In this document: in pieces, positions 45,513 through 49,183 of the stretch
Layout: each line of letters begins with the position of its first letter
Position numbering within the stretch: position 1 is the first letter of the stretch
Origin: Clostridia bacterium
Lineage (GTDB): Bacteria > Bacillota > Clostridia > TANB77 > CAG-508
NCBI GenBank assembly: GCA_900759475.1
Contig: CAAEVK010000005.1
Location: 1 to 49,183, forward strand
Direction: 5' to 3'
Length of the DNA: 49,183 bases
Position numbers and translations under genes: made by a program
Notes under the pieces: generated by a model
The model's input: only the letters and a program-made list of their open reading frames with translations
What the model was told of the DNA's origin: nothing
Databases searched by the model: none

Positions 45513-46330
45513 CTACATTTTTAGCGTGTTTTCGCGAACTTGCTGGTTTTTGTGTAATTTTGTTCTTTTTTTTAAGAAAATAAAACAAAATACTACAAAA
45601 ATAATAACAGATAAAATTTGAGAAATTCTGTAATTTCCTAGCATTAAACTGTCAATTCTTAATCCTTCTATAAAAAATCTTGCCAAAGAATAAAACATTA
45701 AATACATATATGTAATTTCTCCGCTTAAATTTTCTTTTTTTCTGTAATTGAAAAAGAAAAATAGCTAATAAGAATGTAACTGTCGATTCGTATAGAAATG
45801 TAGGATGTACTTCTTTGTAAATTCCATTTTCTAGAATTCCCATTCTAAATAGATGTGTACACTCTATTCCATAGGCTTCTTGATTAAAAAAATTTCCCCA
45901 TCTGCCAATTGCTTGTCCTAATGCTAAAACTGGTACAATATTATCTAACATATTTAAAATAGAAACTTTTCTTTTTTTGCAGAATACGTAAACAGTAATG
46001 GCTCCCCCTATAATACCTCCATAAATAGCTAAGCCACCATTTCGAATATAAAATATTTGTAACGGTTCTTTAAAAAAATACTCTAATTTAAAAACAACAT
46101 AGTATATTCTTGCACTAACAATTGTAATTGGTATTAACCACAAACTTAAATCCAATACATCCTGAAACTTTATATCATACAACCCTTCTCTTAATTTTAA
46201 AATTAGGAGCGCTAGTGTAATGGCTCCTACAATAAAAATTGCATAATAAGCAATATCTACTCCAAAAATAGATATTGTTTTAGATATATGAAATTCTATC
46301 CCTAATCCGTGGAAATGTAATTGGATTCAT
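45513..46330 (-). CDS. lgt: Prolipoprotein diacylglyceryl transferase Lgt (two CGG +1 frameshifts)
   Basis: 271 residues when CGG at 46307-46309 (codon 8) and 45721-45723 (codon 203) are each skipped. Lgt attaches diacylglycerol to the lipobox Cys of prolipoproteins in the membrane. The start reads MNPITFP-G-LGIEFHISKT, then a multi-helix protein with the Lgt signature AIGRWGNFFNQEAYG and HPTFLYES. After the second site KFK-G-EITYMYLMFYSLARF and FIEGLRIDSL complete the conserved C-terminal signature. In triplet reading the protein stops after 16 codons. It lies 65 bp downstream of yfmH. Confidence 0.95.
45721..45723 (-). other. Second CGG +1 recoding site in lgt
   Basis: Codons AAG-CGG-A; the C skip gives Gly203 in KGEITYMYLMFYSLARF, a conserved Lgt region. 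Confidence 0.95.
46307..46309 (-). other. First CGG +1 recoding site in lgt (codon 8)
   Basis: Codons CCA-CGG-A; the C skip gives FPGLGIEF, the usual Lgt N-terminus. The triplet frame stops nine codons later. Confidence 0.95.
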
Positions 46331-46395
46331 TTTGTTCTCCTTATATTTTTATACATATAAGTACTTATTAATTGGAGTTTTGGATGCCCTTAATT

Positions 46396-47655
46396 TTATT
46401 CCACAATAGAAATCGTCATATTTTTTTGTTGAAACACTTCTTTTAATACTTGTGCTACATATTCTTTTGTCACTTTTTCACATTCTTCAATATATGCAAA
46501 ACTATTAATTCCCTTAAAAAAATCTGCTAAAAACATTTTTGCAATATCTGAAACTTCATTAAATTCTTGCACATAATCTCCATAAATTTTTCTTTTACTT
46601 CTTTCAAAATCCTCTAAACTTATTTGCTTTTTATATTGTTCTACTTCTTTTTTAAATAATTCATATAATTTTTTAGGAGCTTTAGATTGTCCTGTTATCA
46701 TAACATGTGCATAATTTTTACTAAATTCATAGTCTAAATCTAATTCTTGTTGTGACAATTCTTGTTGGTATAATTTTTGATATAAATTAGAACTTTTTCC
46801 AAGTATCATATTTAACAATATTTCAATAGCAATATGTTTTTGTACCATGTCTTTTTCCACCTTATCTTTAATAGCAATAGCAAACATAGGCATACTTACT
46901 TCCATTTTAACAATAGTTTCTGTTTTATTAATTTTTTCTGGTTCTTCTTCATAAATCCTTTGAATTTCTTCTTGTTCTTTTTTATTAACTACTCTTTTTT
47001 TTATTTCTTCTATTATTTTCTCTGGTTCAAAATTACCACTAACTACTAAACAAGTATTAGAAGGGTGATAAAAAGTATGGTAACAGTCATAGAGTGTTTC
47101 TTTTGTTATTTTACTAATTGTTTCTTTAGTCCCTGTTATATCAATTTTAATTGGATGATTAACATATAAATTGTTCAATGCGTTTAAATATACTTTCCAA
47201 ATTGGATAATCATCATACATCATAATTTCTTGTCCAATAATTCCCTTTTCCTTTTCTACATTTTCATCTGTAAAATAAGGATGTTGAACATAGTTCATCA
47301 ACTCATCTAAAGCAGGATAAAAGTTGTCTGTACACTCAAATAAATATGCTGTATGATCATTGGTTGTATATGCATTTGCCTCTACTCCCATAGCAGTTAA
47401 TGTGTCTAGACTATTAGTTCCATTTTCCTGTTCAAACATTTTATGTTCCAAAAAGTGAGCCACTCCATTTGGTACTTCTATTTTTTGTTTAGTTGTTGGT
47501 ACTACAAATTTATTATCATTAGAGCCATAATTAATTCCCCATATAATATATTTTTTATTTGTATTTGGTTTTGGAATACACATAATTGTCATTCCATTAG
47601 ATAACTTTTCCATATATACCTTTTCTTGAATTTGATTATTCTCAATTATTTGCAT
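46396..47655 (-). CDS. yfmH: M16 family zinc peptidase YfmH
   Basis: 419 residues. The inverted zinc motif H-x-x-E-H is present (AHFLEHKMFE, His67, Glu70, His71), with a downstream ENVEKEKGIIGQEI segment that holds the third zinc ligand. The protein pairs with the YfmF-like product of the next upstream gene; the pair is widespread in Firmicutes and is annotated as linked to 5-aminopentanol modification of elongation factor P. Start ATG 47655. Intact. Confidence 0.9.
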   Translation of the reverse strand: MQIIENNQIQEKVYMEKLSNGMTIMCIPKPNTNKKYIIWGINYGSNDNKFVVPTTKQKIEVPNGVAHFLEHKMFEQENGTNSLDTLTAMGVEANAYTTNDHTAYLFECTDNFYPALDELMNYVQHPYFTDENVEKEKGIIGQEIMMYDDYPIWKVYLNALNNLYVNHPIKIDITGTKETISKITKETLYDCYHTFYHPSNTCLVVSGNFEPEKIIEEIKKRVVNKKEQEEIQRIYEEEPEKINKTETIVKMEVSMPMFAIAIKDKVEKDMVQKHIAIEILLNMILGKSSNLYQKLYQQELSQQELDLDYEFSKNYAHVMITGQSKAPKKLYELFKKEVEQYKKQISLEDFERSKRKIYGDYVQEFNEVSDIAKMFLADFFKGINSFAYIEECEKVTKEYVAQVLKEVFQQKNMTISIVE

Positions 47656-47724
47656 AAAACATTTTCTTCCTTTCCAATTTGGTCTTTCTGTTTTTAAACC
47701 TTACTAATTAGGTAATCATTACTA

Positions 47725-49005
47725 TTATTCCTTATCCCTTAAAAAATAAATTGTATTAATATAAATTTTTTGTGCAATATCTACAATTTGTTGTTTATTT
47801 ACCTCATTGATTTTTTCTTTGTATTCTTGTGGAGAAAAATAACTTTCTGACAATTCTTGTCCTAAATAATAGGTGATTTCTGTATCTTGTGTTTCTTCAA
47901 TTGACTGTATTCCATTTATCATATATTTTTTTGCATTTGCAATATCTTCTTCTGTAAAATCTCCTTTTTTCATAGCTTGTAATTGTTCTTTAATAATTTG
48001 TAATGCTTTTTTATAATTAGCAATTTCAATTCCACACTTAATAAAAATATTATTTTTTTGCCTAATATAAATTGACCTAGCAGAATATGCTAAACTTGCT
48101 TTTTCCCTTACATTTTGGAATAATTTTGAGGTGGCACTTTCGCCTAAAATAACATTATATAAGCTAGCAATAAATCTAGAATTTTTTGCATTTTCTAGTA
48201 TATCTAACCCTAAAATTAATTTTCCCTGATTAACTTCTAATGTGTCTGTTATATTTAAAGGTTGTATTATTTGTTTTTGTTCTGTTTGTTCATTGTTAAC
48301 TATAAAATCCGGCTCTCTATTTTTTAAGTTTTGGATATTAGGATTATTGACTATTATTTCTTTTATTTTTTCTTGCTCAATATCTCCTGATACATAAATA
48401 TCTATTTTAGCAGAATTAATTATTTCTTTATATCTTTCATAAGCAATTCTACTGTGAATATTGGCTAAATCTTCTATATAGCCATATTTATATAATCCAT
48501 ATGGCTCATCTTTATACATTTCCTCCACTGTTCTATCCAAAGCATATTGCTCTTTATTATCAATTTTAGCACGAATTAATTGTTCTATATTCTTTTTTTC
48601 GCTTTCTACATACTCTACTTTAAACTCTCCATTATCTAATAATGGATTAAAAATAATTTCTAATAATGTATATATAGCAGGAATAATGTTTTCTTCATGA
48701 TGTGGCAAAAAGCGACTATTAATAGACTCTATATAAAACTTAATAACATGATTATCTCCTGTTTTTTCTATTCCGCAATCAAATGTTGCACCATACATAT
48801 TCTCTAAAGTCTTGTTTATTTCTTGCTGTGTTTTTAAATTTTGGCTTCCTCTTCTTAAAATAGCTGGTAATAAGCAATCAACCGTTACATTTTTTCTGGT
48901 TAGTGGCATAGTAATAAAAACAGCTGTCAAATCTGTTTTAAATTTATTTGTTTTTATTGTGTGTAATGTTACACCCTGTTTTACTTCATATTTTTTAGGT
49001 TGCAT
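47725..49005 (-). CDS. yfmF: M16-like protein YfmF (inactive partner)
   Basis: 426 residues, homologous to M16 peptidases but without the H-x-x-E-H motif: the corresponding stretch reads LLPAILRRGSQNLKTQQEIN. It has NMYGATFDCGIEKTGDNHVI and a C-terminal M16 domain with ILGESATSKLFQNVREKASL. Inactive and active M16 subunits usually form a heterodimer, here with YfmH 69 bp downstream. Start ATG 49005. No in-frame CGG. Confidence 0.88.
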   Translation of the reverse strand: MQPKKYEVKQGVTLHTIKTNKFKTDLTAVFITMPLTRKNVTVDCLLPAILRRGSQNLKTQQEINKTLENMYGATFDCGIEKTGDNHVIKFYIESINSRFLPHHEENIIPAIYTLLEIIFNPLLDNGEFKVEYVESEKKNIEQLIRAKIDNKEQYALDRTVEEMYKDEPYGLYKYGYIEDLANIHSRIAYERYKEIINSAKIDIYVSGDIEQEKIKEIIVNNPNIQNLKNREPDFIVNNEQTEQKQIIQPLNITDTLEVNQGKLILGLDILENAKNSRFIASLYNVILGESATSKLFQNVREKASLAYSARSIYIRQKNNIFIKCGIEIANYKKALQIIKEQLQAMKKGDFTEEDIANAKKYMINGIQSIEETQDTEITYYLGQELSESYFSPQEYKEKINEVNKQQIVDIAQKIYINTIYFLRDKE

Positions 49006-49086
49006 AATCGTATCCTTTCCATATTTTGGTTCACTTTGTTATTATATATCAATTTGTTGAAAATATACAATAGCTTTTTTAAAATA

Positions 49087-49183
49087 TAGACAAGGGGACG
49101 GGGCTTTTGTCTTAAGGTTTTTAACCAAAAGTTTTTTAATAAGACTAAAAAACGTTAAGACAAAAGCCCCGTCCCCTTGTCTA
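49087..49183. repeat. Perfect 28-nt inverted repeat at the right edge
   Basis: 49087-49114 and 49156-49183 are exact complements (each contains GACGGGGC or GCCCCGTC), with a 41-nt AT-rich spacer. The arm recurs with one mismatch at 20848-20875. It is a dispersed element of the REP/MITE type or a very strong hairpin; it may continue beyond the window. From 49006 to 49086 I see no gene. Confidence 0.75.

Noticed and set aside
441..46330. Random sequencing or assembly errors as the cause of the 18 frame breaks
   Set aside because: All breaks are the same event (one extra C before GG, always forming an in-frame CGG) and all restore Gly where a residue is expected. Random indels would fall at homopolymers, in both directions and at other codons; I saw none. 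A motif-specific base-calling artefact cannot be fully excluded without reads.
441..46330. CGG followed by A/G as an internal Shine-Dalgarno-like stimulator (as in prfB)
   Set aside because: An SD-like stimulator acts upstream of the shift site. Here the purines follow it, and the sites with CGGT and CGGC lack them. No common upstream motif is seen.
1..49183. tRNA genes, including a possible CGGN-reading tRNA-Gly
   Set aside because: I looked in the gaps at 1-440, 5828-6278, 14535-15172, 19415-19683 and 43694-43917 and saw no cloverleaf or T-loop consensus. The decoding factor must be elsewhere.
1..49183. CRISPR array
   Set aside because: No regularly spaced direct repeats of CRISPR length. 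The only tandem repeat is the 15-mer pair before ftsA.

Overview
This window is very AT-rich and comes from a spore-forming, low-GC Firmicute of the class Clostridia. The evidence is the order spoIIGA-sigE-sigG-ymxH next to ftsA-ftsZ and a murA-ftsQ-DUF881-sbp division cluster. An uncultured gut-type lineage is my guess, not something I can show. Almost every gene is on the minus strand, so biological order runs from right to left. All translations here were read by eye; no database search was possible.

Main observation: the genome seems not to use CGG as a normal codon. I found 18 in-frame CGG codons in 13 genes. At every one the reading frame breaks, and skipping exactly the C (+1, so CGGN becomes GGN) restores the correct protein. 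Where a family expectation exists, the restored residue is a conserved glycine. Genes that need this include ftsA (codon 4), sigE, spoIIGA, ymxH, lgt (two sites), a CAP-domain protein (two sites), VirB4 and other secretion genes (one gene has three sites), and one gene on a mobile element. I found no in-frame CGG read as Arg in any intact gene, while several dozen out-of-frame CGG trinucleotides are harmless. This points to genome-wide programmed +1 decoding of CGG-N as Gly, by a four-base-reading tRNA-Gly or by slippage at an unassigned codon. All gene coordinates below span the full gene across these sites.

Layout, left to right. 1-440: tandem sigma-A promoters and a leader pointing off the left edge, probably an rRNA operon. 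441-5827: ymxH, sigG, sigE, spoIIGA, ftsZ and ftsA. 5828-6278: ftsA promoter region with direct repeats and a long hairpin. 6279-10108: sbp, two DUF881 genes, ftsQ and the 3' part of murA. 10109-20400: a mobilizable element of about 10.3 kb (large serine recombinase, secreted nuclease, RhuM-like protein, nucleotidyltransferase-like gene, MobV relaxase, Rep-like protein) inserted in murA beside the active-site Cys codon. 20401-20737: the 5' part of murA. 20947-21698: an SH3/CAP protein.

21777-45119 is a 23-kb type IV secretion-like locus: four VirB2-like pilins, PrgI/VirB3, a separate VirB4 N-terminal-like protein and a VirB4 ATPase, five VirB6-like membrane proteins (one fused to an NlpC/P60-like domain), two NTF2-like/VirB8-like proteins and two large envelope proteins. 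It has no recognisable relaxase, VirD4 coupling ATPase or VirB11, and it lies between housekeeping genes. 45223-49005: Spo0E-like phosphatase, lgt, and the M16 pair yfmH/yfmF. The window ends in a perfect 28-nt inverted repeat whose sequence recurs near 20848.
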